Below, one piece after another: positions 63,791 through 64,000 of a stretch of 64,000 nucleotides of DNA (positions are counted from its first letter, which is position 1; every line of letters starts with the position of its first letter). Source of the stretch: Sphingopyxis sp. YR583 (GTDB lineage: Bacteria > Pseudomonadota > Alphaproteobacteria > Sphingomonadales > Sphingomonadaceae). The DNA is taken from assembly GCF_900108295.1 (NCBI RefSeq), contig NZ_FNWK01000001.1, positions 1,736,001 to 1,800,000 on the forward strand, read 5' to 3'. The notes under the pieces were generated by a model. That model was not told the origin of the DNA, ran no database searches, and saw only the letters and a list, made by a program, of their open reading frames with translations. A program made the translations under genes and the position numbers.

Positions 63791-64000
63791 GCCTGTCGGC
63801 GACCCTCCGGATCAAAACGATGCGAGGGCGGAACGTCGACGGAAGGCTGGGCGGTCCCTTCGGCCGCCGCGCGCTCAAGCTGGAAGACGAAGGCGAGCAC
63901 GGTGGCGACCGCGACGAACAATTCCTCTGGAATCGTCCGTCCCGCGCGCGCGGTGAAATAGATGGCGCGGGTGAGCTGCGGATATTCGAGCATCGGCACG
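63787..64000 (-). CDS. flhB: C-terminal end of FlhB (or an FlhB-like protein), cut by window edge
   Basis: The last 70 residues of a flagellar export switch protein. VPMLEYPQLTRAIYFTARAGRTIPEELFVAVATVLAFVFQLE (in pieces) matches the FlhB cytoplasmic C-terminal part after the NPTH cleavage site. The frame stays open to base 64000, so the start is outside. A stand-alone FlhB C-domain homologue cannot be excluded. The tail VDVPPSHRFDPEGRRQA is species-specific. Confidence 0.8.
   Translation of the reverse strand, partial: VPMLEYPQLTRAIYFTARAGRTIPEELFVAVATVLAFVFQLERAAAEGTAQPSVDVPPSHRFDPEGRRQA

Overview
The window reads as chromosomal DNA of a GC-rich alphaproteobacterium, most likely a sphingomonad (Sphingopyxis/Novosphingobium-like; inferred from protein flavour, not proven). 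Pointers are a CYP153-type P450, hemC-hemD followed by a mitofilin-like gene, TonB receptors of the Xanthomonas/Caulobacter type, and a D-mannonate dehydratase whose catalytic residues line up with the Novosphingobium enzyme. Coding density is very high: no gene-free stretch exceeds 300 bases. I saw no rRNA, CRISPR array, insertion sequence or prophage. One tRNA gene, tRNA-Arg(CCG), is present.

Bases 1-28,300 are mostly housekeeping: msrB (cut by the window edge), CYP153 P450, a NatAB-like ABC exporter, queG, a small lipoprotein and an EI24 membrane protein, an adenosine-kinase-like PfkB kinase, a Wzx-like flippase, tsaD-gpsA, hemC-hemD-mitofilin, a glutarate/glutaryl-CoA pair (gcdH plus class III CoA-transferase), a TonB receptor divergent from a TetR regulator with a perfect palindrome between them, metX-metW, hisC-tyrC, ftsE-ftsX-ydcF-plsC, a zinc-ribbon membrane protein and a YeiH-type exporter.

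Bases 28,450-31,480 hold the tRNA and a two-gene unit that I read as a mesaconyl-CoA C1-C4 CoA-transferase-like protein followed by a (2S)-methylsuccinyl-CoA dehydrogenase-like protein. The product of the second enzyme is the substrate of the first.

Bases 31,477-43,575 form a uronic-acid polysaccharide utilisation locus: two tandem alginate/glucuronan-lyase-fold proteins, a TonB receptor, a GH105 unsaturated uronyl hydrolase, a GH3 exo-glucanase, and divergently D-mannonate dehydratase, a DUF4861-like protein and a GntR/FCD regulator. Its two promoter regions share two motif types, a GntR-like box (TTGTnnnACAA) and a LacI-like palindrome (near TGACACCGGTGTCA), which suggests dual control.

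Bases 43,670-45,566 carry four small genes of unclear role: a LuxR-type HTH protein with a C-terminal membrane helix, a helical orphan, a four-helix membrane protein and a MarR-like protein.

Bases 45,619-64,000 are a flagellar cluster: fliA, flhA, a stand-alone muramidase, flgN, flgM, flgA, then flgBCDEFGHIJKL, motAB, a receiver-less sigma-54 activator, fliD, fliS and the end of flhB. Promoter logic can be read directly: perfect sigma-54 elements precede flgB and the muramidase-flhA-fliA operon, and sigma-28-like elements precede motA, fliD and flgM. Oddities are very short FlgD and FlgE and a FlgH with no cysteine.
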